NCBI GenBank assembly: GCA_007644065.1
Contig: VJWN01000002.1
Coordinates: forward strand, 1,699,831 to 1,763,830
Source: Margaritispora aquatica
Lineage: Eukaryota; Ascomycota; Leotiomycetes; Helotiales; Discinellaceae
Direction: 5' to 3'
DNA length: 64,000 nt
The first letter of the stretch is position 1, and every line of letters starts with the position of its first letter. Made by a program: the position numbers and the translations under genes. Shown piece after piece: positions 21,487 through 34,375 of the stretch. The notes under the pieces were generated by a model, which was given only the letters and a program-made list of their open reading frames with translations, had not been told where the DNA came from and ran no database searches.

Positions 21487-22885
21487 TCAGTATGGACGAC
21501 CAGCCATTGGAGGTACCGGAGGAAGAGAGGGAGTATTTGGTGCCCGTGGTCCTCCAACAGGATGTTGTTTCTTTGGCTGGAGCCTCCTAAGTGCAACGTG
21601 CATACTCCGTGAATCGAAAACTTTCTCCGTTGGATCGTATGCAGCCCTCACATCAAACACCAACCAAGCGTTTGGTGAGTCAATTTCCACCATGCCTGAT
21701 ACTAAAATACTACCTCTTGGAGGAAATCCCGGAACAGGCTTCCAGGTCTGTGCAAATTTCGTCTTGAATGCCATAATGGGGCGGTAGAAATGTGCGCTGA
21801 TATCAAGACCATGCTTTGTCATAGCACCAATCTCAACCTCTTCTTGAGATGATGTCTGTGTCAATCCTGATTTATCTGAGTTGGCACCAGAACCTATTTG
21901 TTTCGTGCCAGTGCTGATGGCTGTTGGTTGTGGCTGCGACATCGGTCCGTTCTCAGAGGGCATCTGGGGAGGTTTTGATAATTGCTGATGTCGAGCTAGG
22001 AACTCCTCTAAAGAGGGCGGGGGTGGATTTGAGTGAAATCCGAGAAAGCCAGTGATTCGATTAAACTCGTCGGCACCGCTCACTTTCACAAACTCCCATG
22101 TTGACAAGATCAGAGCTTTGGGATATAGCACTGATTGGATTTTGTGGACCAAAAGAGCGTCTGTCTTTCGTGTGGTCCAACGAGGCACGTCATCGTCACC
22201 CAGTTCAATACTATACAGTTTTCAGTATTGCCTATCACAAATAAGAATACCTTATGCACTTACCCTGATCTTAAATACTCAGGCGGCGGTGCAGGAGGGA
22301 AATCAACATCAAGCCAAGACCTCCTGAGCTTCATGTTCTTTCCATATCTCTGTAGTAGAGGATGTGACGAAGCTGTTTTCAGAACATGTGCTGCCAAATC
22401 ATCTGTGAATGGTTAACGATGAACCAAAACTTGGATATCAGTTTGCGAACCTCGCACTCGTTTCCCAGCCTCTTTGTCCTTGCTAAACTTGACAAACGCT
22501 TTCCACTCTGGATCCGTTGCAGCGTATGGAACTGGCTTCAGAAGCTTCGCGAAACCAGGAAACGGAAGGAATAGCGGTTCTAAGGGCTCCTCTTCATCGT
22601 CTATGATATCGTCGGGGCTCAGTCTCTCGATCGGACCCAGAACAACCTTCACGCTTATATTCAAAGCAATGAGGGCGATCAAGGTAGTTCCCAAGAATCT
22701 CCTGGGCGAGTTGTCTCAGCATAAATACAAGATAGAGGGTGTCACAAGTCTTACTTTGCCGTAGTCTCCCATGGCCGTTTGAACCTAGCCCTCGCAATAT
22801 ACTGTATCTGGCCTTGCTGCCGCATACTCTCCGCCCTGAGAGGCAATCTGCCCATCGATAATATACTCCTCATTGATCTGAACAT
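21487..22885 (-). CDS. Mitochondrial membrane protein of unknown function (predicted)
   Basis: Minus strand, exons 22885-22755, 22701-22451, 22402-22264 and 22210-21487, 414 aa; all three introns are in phase with good sites. The N-terminus MFRSMRSILSMGRLPLRAES is Arg/Ser-rich without acidic residues until the final Glu, like a cleavable mitochondrial presequence. A transmembrane helix follows (FLGTTLIALIALNISVKVVL, about 59-78). The rest is soluble: an acidic linker, a WLDVDFPPAPPPEYL segment, and a C-terminal domain with FYRPIMAFKTKFAQTWKP and WLVFDVRAAYDP, ending in a Pro-rich tail. I do not recognise a family. Topology suggests a single-pass inner-membrane protein. It is divergently transcribed from the Vps3844-type gene. 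Confidence 0.75.
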
Positions 22886-23240
22886 GGCGGAAGGTGGAGG
22901 GCAAGGCCCGCCTTAGCTCCGGCGAGCCCTGTGTGAATATTTCTGGGGTCGGTTAGGTCGCGAGTGGTATTGTGTTGATCGCAGAGAGAGCGCAATTCAT
23001 TAAAATATCATGATACAAACAGGCTGATGGTGGGATATCGTTGATGTTGCCGTAGATGTTGGCTTCGCCTTCGAAATTTGGATGATTCTGCCGGGTACAA
23101 CCAGAAGCCGCCACCGCCCTACGCTAGACCCATGTCCTGCCATTCTGATATCAAACATTGAGCTTCAATCATCTGTCGTCACTTCAAAGCTCAAGCCTCT
23201 TCATCAACAAAGTCCAAGATCAATTTATCGAGCAGCAGAT
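22886..23240. promoter_or_regulatory. Divergent promoter between the mitochondrial-protein and Vps3844-type genes
   Basis: 355 bp between the two chosen start codons. An in-frame upstream ATG at 23082 would add 53 residues to the Vps3844-type protein but would bury its signal peptide, so it is treated as 5' UTR. Confidence 0.5.
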
Positions 23241-24494
23241 ATGAAGCTTCTTCAAAGCTTGCTGCTCCCAGCTCTAGTTGGCGCAGCTTCTGCAGCGTCT
23301 GATGCAACGGTCTATCTATTCCAGGCCAAAGAATGGCCAAACTCCTCGAATCCACCCACCCTCTCCCCAGAGCAGGCCAGATTGGTCTTCGCACAGCGTC
23401 TAGGCACTTCGCAATACCATGGATTAGGTGATGCTAGTGAGAGTACAATATCATATATCAACCAATTCGGAGGACGTCGGGAATCATTGTTCCAGGATGA
23501 AGCAGGAGATAAGGCAGCAGAGTTGGTGATGATAGTGGAAGGAGCTTCTTCAAAAGCTGCGGAATCTCTTCTCAACGCTTGGTCATCATATAAGCCAGCA
23601 TTTACTGTTTCGACGCCTCCTTCGATCAATGCGAATAAGCTGTTAGTGACTGACCTACGCAGGCAATTGGGCGTTGAGGAGAAATGCAATGCAGAAGACT
23701 TGCAATCCGCTATCAATCCATTGGACTCAGCGTGCTGGAACGGAAGATCAAAGATTGTTCACTTTGATTTGGGTACCGAGAAGGTAAATGTGAAGGATGT
23801 ATGTTCTTGAACCGAGCTAACGTTATTGTAGACTGGTTATAAGATCGACGAGTTCACAGCTGCTCAGAAGAAGCTTATCAAGTTTGCTGAGAATGAAGAC
23901 ATGAATATCATGGTTGTTCTGATGCCCGAGTCCGCCCCATCTGCTGTCGCTACCAAGAATCCATATGGCTCATATGAGAAAGCCGTCCACAACCACATGG
24001 TTAAGGCCAGAAGAGAACCTGCAGAGGAGCCAATGACCGAGGATATCGCAATCAATACTTTGCCTGTGTATGCCTCGAAGCAAATCAAATCCACAAACAG
24101 TACCTCCAACATGACGAGCAGACCAGTCAGAGGTGTCCTTCCGGCGTGTTTCGCTTCCAGGGATATCTGCATATCTATGACCAGCAACTGCTCTGGACGT
24201 GGGGAATGCTACAAGAAGTACAGCAACTCAGAGTCGAAGCGCGGCTGCTTCACATGTGGTTGCAGAGCACAAAATGAAACTTTTACGTTCCAAGAACGCA
24301 ACAGGAGCACGATCACATACTGGGGAGGAGCTGCTTGCCAAAAGAAAGATGTTAGCAGTCCTTTCTGGCTCATCACCATCTTTACCATTGTTATGGTTGC
24401 TACTGTCAGTTGGGGTATTGGATTGATGTTCAGCATCGGCGAGGAGAAGCTTCCGGGAGTGATTGGTGCTGGTGTCTCTAGCAAGGCCAGATAA
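23241..24494 (+). CDS. Vps3844-type endosomal/vacuolar sorting protein (DUF3844)
   Basis: Exons 23241-23783 and 23832-24494, 401 aa; the 48-nt intron has a gctaac branch site. The start gives a signal peptide (MKLLQSLLLPALVGAASA). The luminal part (about 20-340) includes YLFQAKEWPNSS and LSPEQARLVFAQRLG, typical of this fungal family. A Cys-rich EGF-like block follows (CFASRDICISMTSNCSGRGE to GCFTCGC), then GGAACQKKD, a single transmembrane helix (FWLITIFTIVMVATVSWGIGL) and a short cytosolic tail. This is the DUF3844 architecture: a type I membrane protein of the late secretory/vacuolar pathway. Precise role is not established. Confidence 0.88.
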
Positions 24495-25439
24495 GCAAAG
24501 TTGTTGTACGATTGAGATTGTCTTCTCATTTTGATGGATGCGCAGTTGCACGATGTTTAATGGCGTTCAGACTGTACGTATTATAGGCTTGAAGGCAGTG
24601 TATAGAATTATGGGACAGCACAGGACGGTGGGGCTTGCTGATGTGAATGGAAATATCTTATGAGGATTTCTTTGGTTTCGAGTTTAGCTGAAGGTCAGCA
24701 AATGAAGATTTTGAAGGTGTTTCAACATGATGCAATTTGTTGAAGTAATCAGAAATATTGTAGTGATAGATGGCAAGTGCCAATCAAGCTTCCGACTAGC
24801 TTCCAAACCCAATAGCTTAATATGCAGTCTGAGTGGTGAGCGAGGAGGGCACAGCAAAAGAGGTAAAGCTGAGGCCAGACGAGATCGCTGAACATAGGTT
24901 CTCGAGCTTTTTAGTTGCGCTGTTTCTTTGGGAACAGAATAAGTAAGTCAGGTTCTTAAGCGGATGTACGGTTGAGCCCCTATTCGGTCTTCTGTCACAA
25001 TCCTCTTCAACCGTTTTCCAGCACCGGATGTATAGTTCCATCGCCTCAGCCATTGCTAGTGCAAATCTAGTTACGCCCCATTCTAGAATTTTATTCAGAA
25101 GCGTTTCTTAGGGTTGGTTTTAAGCTTTATTAAGAATTAAGAGATCGGCCGTCCGGGACGGCGGTTACGTCAGTTCTTGATAGACTTGCGCTTGAGCCTC
25201 ATGTATTTGGCATCAATCCCACTTCATTCTGCTCGTTTGTTGTTTCACTCTTCTCTCCCCTTTATGCTTTCACTTTCTTCTTGTTCGATCAAGATGTTTT
25301 TTGGTGTGAATGTCTGCATTGTGGCTGCTCGAAAAATGTCTTCACGCCATTGACCTACCAGTATCAATATTATGCCCATAGCTCAGATATAGCACTCAGA
25401 ATTCGTATATTTATTACGAAACATCCAACAGTCGTCACA
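24495..25439. other. Intergenic spacer and promoter of the lipase gene
   Basis: No supported gene. A CT-rich stretch around 25248-25275 precedes the lipase start and may be 5' UTR. An in-frame upstream ATG (25281) exists but gives no domain. Confidence 0.5.
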
Positions 25440-28270
25440 ATGTCAACAACACACCAAATGAGCACTACTGTGCCAACAACAGCAACAGCTTCTGCTACAA
25501 AAGCCAAGTCTCACACCTCTAAGCCCACCGATATGCCGCACATCTCTAAGCCGCCTAAATCCCGCGCCCCCGCCGGTTTCCGCGAGAAGATGCTACGTAC
25601 GCCGCTGCCATATTACTCTGGTCCTTACAGCGTCGGCATGATGGACATCGAAGTCCCGGTCCGGGAGCCCCGGGCCTTCTCTAACATCAAGCGCAAGCAT
25701 CGGCATTTGCTAGAGTTAGAGACGGTGCTCATTTCAATCTTCTACCCAAGTGCGTTTGGGTCTGGGGCTGGCGAGGCGCCGGATGGGCAAGGGGCTTGGT
25801 CGAGACCGACGTGGTTGCCCAGGCCGAGGGTTGAGGTTGCTAAAGGGTGAGTTGTTGAGTGTTGTGGTTTGTTCCTTCTCCAAATGTGTCTGAACTTGCG
25901 TGGAGGTGTTGGACAGGTGTGGTTGTACATCTGATGAAGCATGATGGAAGCTGAAGTTTTGGGAGGGAACAGGAGTATTTGGAACGATGAGGCACGGCAT
26001 AGATGAAAGCTGGGGTATTTAGAGAAAGGGGCTGAAAAAATGGGCAGCGAAGTGTGAGAACATGAATATGCTGACGCTGTGCAAAGGTATGGCAAATTCG
26101 CATCCATCCCAGCCTTCCTCACGGTACCATGGTTCGGTATGTTCAGACCCTTTTCTCGCCTCCTGTTGTGTAATATCATCTTTTGTACCTGACCCTTTCG
26201 CTTACTCACACAACCTCACTCGTTTTCAGGAATCACAACGTATGTATCACCAACGCCCCGTTTATCTCCACGCCCAACGTCGACGTTTGCACTTGCATTA
26301 ACATTAATCTTTTCACCACGCTGTACCGCCGTTTCACGGAGACAAGGAAACACAAGCTAATGTCCACGCGGAAAACAGTGCATTTACCAAAATCCCCGCC
26401 TGGCGTAATGCTCGCCTCGCACAACACTGGCCGCCTGAGCAAAATGCATGCGAGGCCGGTTTGCTTGTCAAGAATACACCTGGATCGCCTCCTCCTGGGG
26501 AGGCGCCCTCGCCTACGTTTCCTCTGCTTATTGTAAGCCTCCATTCATGCGCCTTTTCTCAATTGCCACTTTGGGTCATTCCTCAAGTCTCAAGATATGC
26601 CTCGTACTACTCTTGGTTCCACGAGTTTGAAAATATCGAATATGAGGTTCTTCCATGTTCTTGATGTACAGTACTTTGTATGGTACAGTATCTTCAAACC
26701 CGTGAAAAACACGAGTATACCCTCGCTTAGCTCTGTTTTGGCAGCCGATGAATTGCACCTCTACCTCACATATACCACAATAGACTAACCCACGCCTACA
26801 CAGTTCAGCCACGGTTTAGGAGGCACACGTACAACATACAGCAGTGTATGCGGTGAATTCGCCAGCTACGGTTTCGTAGTTTTGTCAATCGAACATCGTG
26901 ACGGCAGCGGACCACGCACATACATCAACCTTCCCCACGGTTCCGAGCACCTCGCACGTAAAAGCCCCTCAAACGACGAAAACAGCAACAGCAGCAATAT
27001 CACAAACACCGGCAATAGCGGCACCAACAGCAATGGAATTAACATCTCCTCTAGCGACCGCGAGCGTGGCTTTTCACGCATGGACTACGTTTTTCCCAAG
27101 GACAACCCCCGCGATACCATGCCCGGCAACGCACAAGGCATCGACGGCGCCTTACGAGCTGCGCAAATCCAGCTCCGGCTCGCAGAGATCGAGGAGGCTT
27201 ACCACGTACTCGCACTGATCCACTCCGGCTGCGGGGCTGAAATCGAACGCGCGAACCTACGCAACAAAGCCGATGGCGCAAAAGGGGGATCTCGACGCGC
27301 GCTGAGGGGCGTGGATTGGGACGGTTGGAAGGGACGGTTCCATCTCCAGCAAGTTACTATGCTGGGGCATTCCTTTGGGGCGGCGACAACGGTTGAGGTG
27401 CTGAGACATAGAGATAGGTTTGAGTGGGTAGGTCAGGGCATCATCTACGATATCTGGGGTGCGGCAATCCAGCCGCCTGAGGAGAAACCTGAACACAGGA
27501 TCCATACGCCACTACTGGGAATCAATTCCGAGGCCTTCGTGTACTGGCCTGATAACTTCGCTGCAGTAATGAAGTTGTGCAAGGAAGCGAAGGAGCAAGA
27601 TCAGCTCGCATGGCTAATGACTGTGCGGGGCTCGGTGCATGTCTCTCAGAGCGATTTCTCGATCCTGTATCCGTGTGTCTCGAGTCTGTTGCTCAAGATG
27701 ACGTGTAACCCTCGCAGGGCTATTGATTTGAACATCAATGCCAGTTTGGAGTTTTTGCGCCAGGTCATGCCCGAGCGCATGGCGCGCATGAATAGGGGGA
27801 CTGATGAGGGCTTGTTAGAGGTGAGGAGGTTGGATGAATTGCCTGATGAACATAGACCACAGGAGAAGTGGATGGCTGTAAGGTTGAGGATTCCGCATGA
27901 GCTGCGCGTGAGGTTGACGCCGACGTGGGTGAGGAAGAGGGCGAGGATGCGAGCTAGGGAGAGGGCTAAAGAGGAGGGGGTTGGTGGTGTGAAGACGGGA
28001 GAGGAGTGGCCCAGGGATGAAAGAGGGAATATCTTGCTTGGTCTTGAGGATCTCAGGCCCGGTGAGGAGGTGTGGATGCATGTTGCGCCTACGAAGGAGG
28101 AGTTGGCGAGACATGGGTTGAGGCCTCGACGAGAATTGGAGGGGAGTGAAGAACGCGAGACAGGCATGGTGGACTGTGAAGGCGTTAATTCTGGTGAGGG
28201 ACATCGAGGTATTGAGCAGAGGTACATGGAACGAGGTTGGTTTCAGTGTATTCCAGAGCTAATGAGATGA
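25440..28270 (+). CDS. Platelet-activating factor acetylhydrolase-like phospholipase
   Basis: Exons 25440-25846, 26087-26136, 26230-26239 (10 nt), 26379-26532, 26804-28270, giving 695 aa. The family order is clear after splicing: PYYSGPYSVGMMDIEVPV, then LISIFYPS, WLPRPRVEVAKGYGKFASIP, a TKIPAWRNARLAQHWPPEQN block, oxyanion-region FSHGLGGTRTTYS, EHRDGSGPRT, and nucleophile elbow GHSFG (catalytic Ser). Members hydrolyse short acyl chains at sn-2 of phospholipids (PAF-AH group). The 10-nt exon supplies the middle of PWFGITT and is the only way I found to keep the frame. A Ser/Asn/Thr-rich insertion follows the HRDGSGPRT motif, and an Arg/Lys-rich C-terminal extension is present. No signal peptide is seen, so it is probably intracellular. 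Confidence 0.87.
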
Positions 28271-28507
28271 GATGTACTGCGAGACTAAGGCTGGATGTAT
28301 ATACAAGTGTCAGGTTAGATGAAAGCTTGTATTTTATTGTAGGATTTTAGTGTGTTATTCAATTGTCAGAGTGCAATAATGTCACAACCATATCGTAGTT
28401 TCCATGATCAAAGAACGAAAATATTTAGATCGTAGTTGATTACCAGTAATCGTACATCAAGACCTATTTACTTTACATACGGGTACTTATAACCTTCTCT
28501 GTCTCTC

Positions 28508-28535
28508 TCACACATACACACACACGCACACACTC
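28508..28535. repeat. CA-rich dinucleotide microsatellite
   Basis: Imperfect (CA)n run with T and G interruptions, located in the 3' flank of the lipase gene. Confidence 0.75.
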
Positions 28536-29093
28536 AAAAGCTCTCTGCGATATCAAGTCCGCATCAGCAATACACTCACTTCTATCCCTTCGATATAACT
28601 TCAATTCCCCCAAAATCCGATACGGGTATATAAACAAAATCTAGATCAAAGTAGCACATGTAACACATGATATGATAACTAAAGATCTTTAATTCGACGT
28701 ATCCATTTCCGAAATTAGGGCCAAGAACATGAGATGTATTTTTTATTCTCGCATGCAGTGAGTAATAAAAGGGGAAGTGATCGTTTTTACCGATCTTTGA
28801 TCGCATTACTCATATGATATGTACGCACTTATTGAATGACATGGGAGTTTATGGGGAAGGGGAGTGGGCTATAAATAAGGCAGAGTTGATGCATGATTAT
28901 GTGTATATACTGAGAGCTGTTGAGCATAATGAGCATAATGAGTATAATGTGAGAATGCGATTATGCGATTACGTGATTATGCGAATGTAATGGCAATCAC
29001 AACTAAAATTGATATGCACAACAATAATGCATTATGACTATTATATAATATCAAAAATCATGCTATAATATCATATCACAAGGTGGTATTATA

Positions 29094-29126
29094 CCTACCC
29101 ATAACCCATAACCCATAACCCATACC
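29094..29126. repeat. ATAACCC heptamer array
   Basis: Three perfect ataaccc units flanked by partial copies. The same unit recurs near 36276-36322. It differs from the usual fungal telomere unit CCCTAA by one base, so it is telomere-like only in appearance. Confidence 0.75.
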
Positions 29127-29193
29127 TAGGACATAAGGCATAAGATATAGTTCTATAGGTACCTTACCTCACGCAAGCTGGAACCGTACCTGT

Positions 29194-29216
29194 CTGTACT
29201 GTACTGTACTGTACCT
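29194..29216. repeat. TGTAC pentamer array
   Basis: About four copies of tgtac. The same pentamer, in either orientation, forms arrays near 33526-33545 and at 60701-60730. Confidence 0.75.
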
Positions 29217-29370
29217 GACCCAAGCGAAAAGAAAAAAAAAATACCTTTACGTTCGCATATGTTCGTTCGCATAAAATATGCCATGTGCTGACAAGGAAGG
29301 AAGGACAATCAATGCATAATCTTCTTGATAAGGGATGAACGAACGAACGAACCTTGCTCGTACCTTCGTA

Positions 29371-29392
29371 GACATGACATGACATGACATGA
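29371..29392. repeat. ACATG pentamer array
   Basis: Four copies of gacat; a GAAC tetramer run lies just upstream at 29337-29351. Confidence 0.7.
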
Positions 29393-30292
29393 TCATGGGT
29401 ATTGCAGATACATAGATAGATGGGTAGATTACTGTACCTACCTTATCTTGCGGTAGATAGGAAGATAGGAATACATGTAAATAAGATCATATATGCATGT
29501 ATACTCCATACTCATTGAGTAGGTACATAGGTACATAGATACTTGTACTTAACATGCAACGACCTAAATACCTCTAAAAAAAACCCCGAATTAAGGCGCA
29601 CTGAAAATCAGAAGCTCGGGGAGATATAAATACGTCCTTAGGTAGTGAAAAGTTAAAATATTGAAAAGTATGGAAGGGATTTAAATATAAGTATATGGCT
29701 CAATAATTTACAAAACAACACCCCCATCACAAATACCTTGAAATCGTATGTATTATCGATTGCCTTACTCTGTATATATATGGGTAAATAAATATTACTT
29801 TGTCTACATCTTCTTCTTTTTCTCTCTCCAACTCTAATTGAAAAGCAATTGCATTCCCATACACTCGAATTCCCGAAATCTCGCTTCCCCGGCAACCGAA
29901 AAACGAACTTTGTCTGTCTGTCTGTCCGTCCATCCGACTTGAAAATTGACAATTGACGTATTAAAGCATTCATAGATACCAAGGTAGTTTGTGAGTGAGT
30001 GAGTGAGTGAGCCAGTGAGTTACACGAGATCGATTACCCGACTAAGATATCTGACGTGAATCGAAGATGAATCTTCATATCGTGAAGTTATAAAAAGCAA
30101 GGCACCACAAAGCATCGCATACTATGCACATATACGCCTACAATTCAATCCAACTCAATCTATCGCTTTGCTATCGGGATGTATGCAAAATGGACACGAG
30201 GTACCGTAGGGTAAGGTAGGATCACTCATTCGTGGACCGAGCTGAGTTCCTTGGGAATTGGTTCTTTCTTTTCTTGCCTTCTTGCTTGCTTT

Positions 30293-30327
30293 CTTGCCTT
30301 GCCTTGCCTTGCCTTGCCTTGCCTTGC
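30293..30327. repeat. CTTGC pentamer array, 7 copies
   Basis: Seven perfect copies of cttgc. The reverse strand reads as a Lys/Ala/Arg/Gln-repeat ORF, which is a repeat translation, not a gene. Confidence 0.85.
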
Positions 30328-33300
30328 CTTCTGCTCGTTTACACATGTCGGTTGTTCGTGGATGGAGATACAGATGATGCGATGTGATATGATGTGATGC
30401 AGTGCGGTGCGATGCGGAAAGTAAGATTCGATTGTGCCTGTGATTGTGATTGTACTCGTGATTGTGATTGTGATTGTGCTCGTGATGATGTTTATGCCTA
30501 TGCTCATGCTTATGCTAATGTTTGTGGATGAATGGAGGGCTATGAACCTCACATACATAGCATACTCATATTCTTCTTCGTCGTCGTCTTCGTCTTCTTC
30601 GCTCCACCCATCCATCTATCTAAAATTTCGTGCATCGCAGTGCATATCTTATGCAGATAGAAAGATAGAGAGGGATGCATTAGTCAGGGAAGAAAATCAA
30701 GGTACGGAAAGTTTAAAAATTCAGATCAGGCACTCAAGCACTTAGGCACTCAAGTAGGTTCAACTGAACGCAGAAGCCAAGGCGACTAAAGCAGGTTCAC
30801 ATCATTTTTCTTTACCAATAGTTCGCAGTACCTACAGGTGACAGCTTAACGGTAGTCGGTACGCTAGCTAAGGTAGCTAGCTAGCTTACCCTTTTTTCTG
30901 TTGAACCTAGACCTAGACATGGTATAGGTATTGGACTTGGTATTGATCGCTAGTGAGTTGTCAATTTAACTTTTGCACTTGTAACTTTTTAACTTGTTTA
31001 AACTTCAAAGCCGACTACACCGGTTCGCTGGAATGGGAAATGCAATGCAATGCAACGCAATACAACGTGATAAGCAACATTTACCTATCCTAGATAGACG
31101 TCGGTGCCGGAGGAAAAAAAATCGAAGGGCGGAGTATAGATGTTGATATTGATATCGATATCGATATATTGTGTCGTCATATCTCGAGGATCAATGAACG
31201 CCCAAAGGTAAGGCTTACGTACGTACGAAAGAGCATGCAGTACAACCAACAACCCAGAATCCCAGAAGAACCGCCTTATCGAGTCGATTGCACTGTACAT
31301 ACTGTATGTAACCCCACCCACTCACTCCCTCCTCACTCCCTCACCCAGCCAGCCAGCCAAACATGTGGGTTTCCAACCTGCCTCCTGCCTGCCTGCCTGA
31401 AGGGAGGGCACAGCAGGAACGAAACGATAAATCCACGCCTCTCCCTCCTCAATCGAGCGATACCGAGTACGACTGAACAATACAACATGAACACAAACAC
31501 AGCAGGATAGAACAGAACAGAACAGAACACATGGAAAGAATGCACGCACGCCCGCCCCGCAAATCTCGATTTGTACACCTGTACATCTGCACGTCGATCC
31601 GTACGACCAGCCATTGTCACGAACCACGAAAAACACGAAGAAGCCTTCGCCTCACTTGAGGTTGAGCAAAGCACGGTTTTGACCATGAACCTGGTCGAGG
31701 GTCGATGGGGTCTGATAATCATCATCATCATCATCGTCTCGACGACGACCGACGATGACCGTTGCTGCTGCTGCTACTGCTGAACAACAAAAGGGAAAAT
31801 AATCAAGCAATCGCAAAGACACAAAAAAAGGAAGGCATTTGGGACGAAAAGAACATAAAATTGTAGGTAGGGTATGGTTAGGTAACATGTTCGTTTCCCA
31901 TTTTTATTTTTTGCTCCTTCTCGCTTCAGACTTCAGACTTCAGCTGTCTTTGTTTTCCGTCCCTCCCCGTATCCGCTACACATCTCTCGCTGAGACACAA
32001 GCAGTTCCTTACTCGCACCACGTTGAGAGAGCGCGCCCTTGAGCCACGAGGGAGGGGCTCAGCTGTTTAGACGAGGCGCAAGCGCTCGCGAGCGTTTGCC
32101 AAGATTTTGGTACGGGACCCCGGTGTGGTGGTGGTGGTAGTGGTGGACATCTTAGCGATTCGAGCAAATAAAACATCACATCACAATAACGGCAAGCAAC
32201 AAGTAAGAAAACACACACGCACACACACAGCGGCATCATCTCATGTCGCTCGATTTGTACGAGTATCCGCCGTGGCATGGGGGAACAAGAAAGAAAAGAA
32301 AAGTAAAATAATAAAAAAAACGCGCGACTTGCTGAAACCGATACGGCCCAGCCTGCAGGTCGGGGAGTTTTACGGTTCTACCGCACCACACACGCACCAC
32401 ACGCACGGTGAGGGAGAGCGGGAGTGGCCTGAAAGAAGGGTGAAAGAAGTGGAAAAATAGTGAAGATCTGTATGTTATTTCTGGAGACGGCACAGTTTAG
32501 CGAGTGAGCGTGAGGTAGAGAGAGACAGCGAGAGAGAGGCGAAAGTGAGGTAGACAGAGAGAGAAAGACAGACGGGGTGACGACCAAAGCCTGTTTTGCT
32601 TCGTATCGTATCGACTCAGATCAGATCAGAATCAGATGTCGTCTTTTCCATGCCATGTTTCTGTTTCTGCTCTCGTGGCATTCTTCTTTCTTTGTTATTT
32701 GTGGAACGTACGGGATAACGGGACGAATAAATGTGCTCGTTGATGCGCGCGCACGTTGTATCACAAAATAGACCGACCTGCCTGGCTGCCTGGCTGCCTG
32801 GTCGCCTGTTGAAGATTGAAGAAGTAGTGGTGGTGATGGATGATGCGGAGAATTCAATCGTCATCCGAAAGCAAAAACTCCACACCTCGTATGGCGCGGC
32901 CGTCCGAATGAATAGTGGAGAGTCTGAGATGAAGGGAAGGTAACTAGGTAAGTAAGGTAAGAAAGTAGCAAGGGAAGGGAAGGGTCAAGGATTCTCGAAA
33001 CATGTTTGCGTAGAGTTTCATGGTTTCATGATTGGTATTTTTTTTTCTTTGCCAGTATTGAGAGTGTTTCTCCGAGGGGGGACGAAGACACTGGGGTTCT
33101 TTTTCTTTCTCTTTCCAACTGCTCTTCTTCGTGATTTTTCATCTTTTTCAACTTGGAACTGGAACCTGGGAGGTTCCAAAGAAGCAGCCAAGCGATGTCA
33201 CTCTGGTTTCCGGCAATGACATTAACCTTAAAGATTTGGGGAGGGGGGGGGGGGGGGGATGCGGTTAAGGTACCATGGTATGAGGTAATTAGTCACTGTG

Positions 33301-34345
33301 TATTGTGTATTGTGTACCGACACCGTTCATTGTTCACCGTTCACCGTTAGTTGTTACGATAGATGATGCCATACGGTCGTAACGATGTGGACGAATCGTG
33401 GAGTACCTTACAGAGTAAGTGACACCGCGGGACAGGGACGGAGAGGGAGGGGCATTTTTGATATTGAGCAATGAATGCAATGTCATGTAATGCAGCTACA
33501 GCATTTGTAATTGTACACCGAAAAACTGTACTGTACTGTACTGTAGGTAAGTAAGGTAGTCGCTGTACATAATCATTGCAGTAATCTTCAACAACAAACG
33601 CGAGGTCAAGTGAGACCGTGAGACCATGGAGAGAGACGAAAGTGGTCCAAAGCGTCAAGCGTGATGGATTGGTTGGATGGGGACATTTCCGAATCACCTC
33701 CCAGAACCAGAAGCAGAATGATATGTCCCAGTCTCAGTCTCGTGGCTTGCATCTTGCATCTCGCATCTTGCTTGCACAATTGAACGATGGGAGTTGATGG
33801 GAGGATTGGATTACATTGCGCAATTGATGATTGATGGATAGATGGATGGATGAACGTTGGAGAAACAGAGACAGCAGAGACAGCACATTGCATGTCACTC
33901 TCGTTCTCGGTTGACTAGGTAGTTGACGGTCTGGAATAGGGTTCCATTGGGGCGTTTGTGGGGACTTTTTTTTCCCTTTCATTAATCTACCTTATTTGAC
34001 GTTATTGGATTTTTAGTACGGATGATATGATACAGAAGTAGTCATGGTCATGATCTGGTTCCATTGATGTTCGAGGGAATGAGGTCGGTTTGGTGGGGGG
34101 GGGGGGTGGTCTAGATGTTGAAAAGAGCTGGAAGTGTGGATATGTATGGATGGATGTTTTGGATGTTTTGGGTAAACACCATAAACACCATAAACACATA
34201 TGGTAGGTAAACAGCCAAGAAATGAAGTGCAAAGCAACATAATTTGAGGTCGTGAGGGTTGTGTTTGTTTAGTCAGCATATCGGAACTTCTTTGATCTTT
34301 TTCCTTTTCTTTTCTTTTCCATTTTCCAGGTTCCGGGGAGAGGAG

Positions 34346-34375
34346 AGGGGAGGGGAGGGGAGGGGAGGGGAGGGG
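34346..34375 (+). repeat. AGGGG pentamer array, 6 copies (G-quadruplex motif)
   Basis: Six perfect agggg units give six G4 runs separated by single A bases, a very strong predicted G-quadruplex on the + strand. The same unit occurs in an intron at 41865-41889. Confidence 0.85.

Noticed and set aside
29094..29126. True telomere or chromosome end
   Set aside because: Unit is CCCATAA, only three full copies, and ordinary genes lie on both sides.
30226..30615. 129-codon minus-strand ORF in the desert
   Set aside because: Built from Ile/Thr/Ser and Lys/Ala/Arg/Gln repeats reflecting GTGATT and CTTGC arrays.
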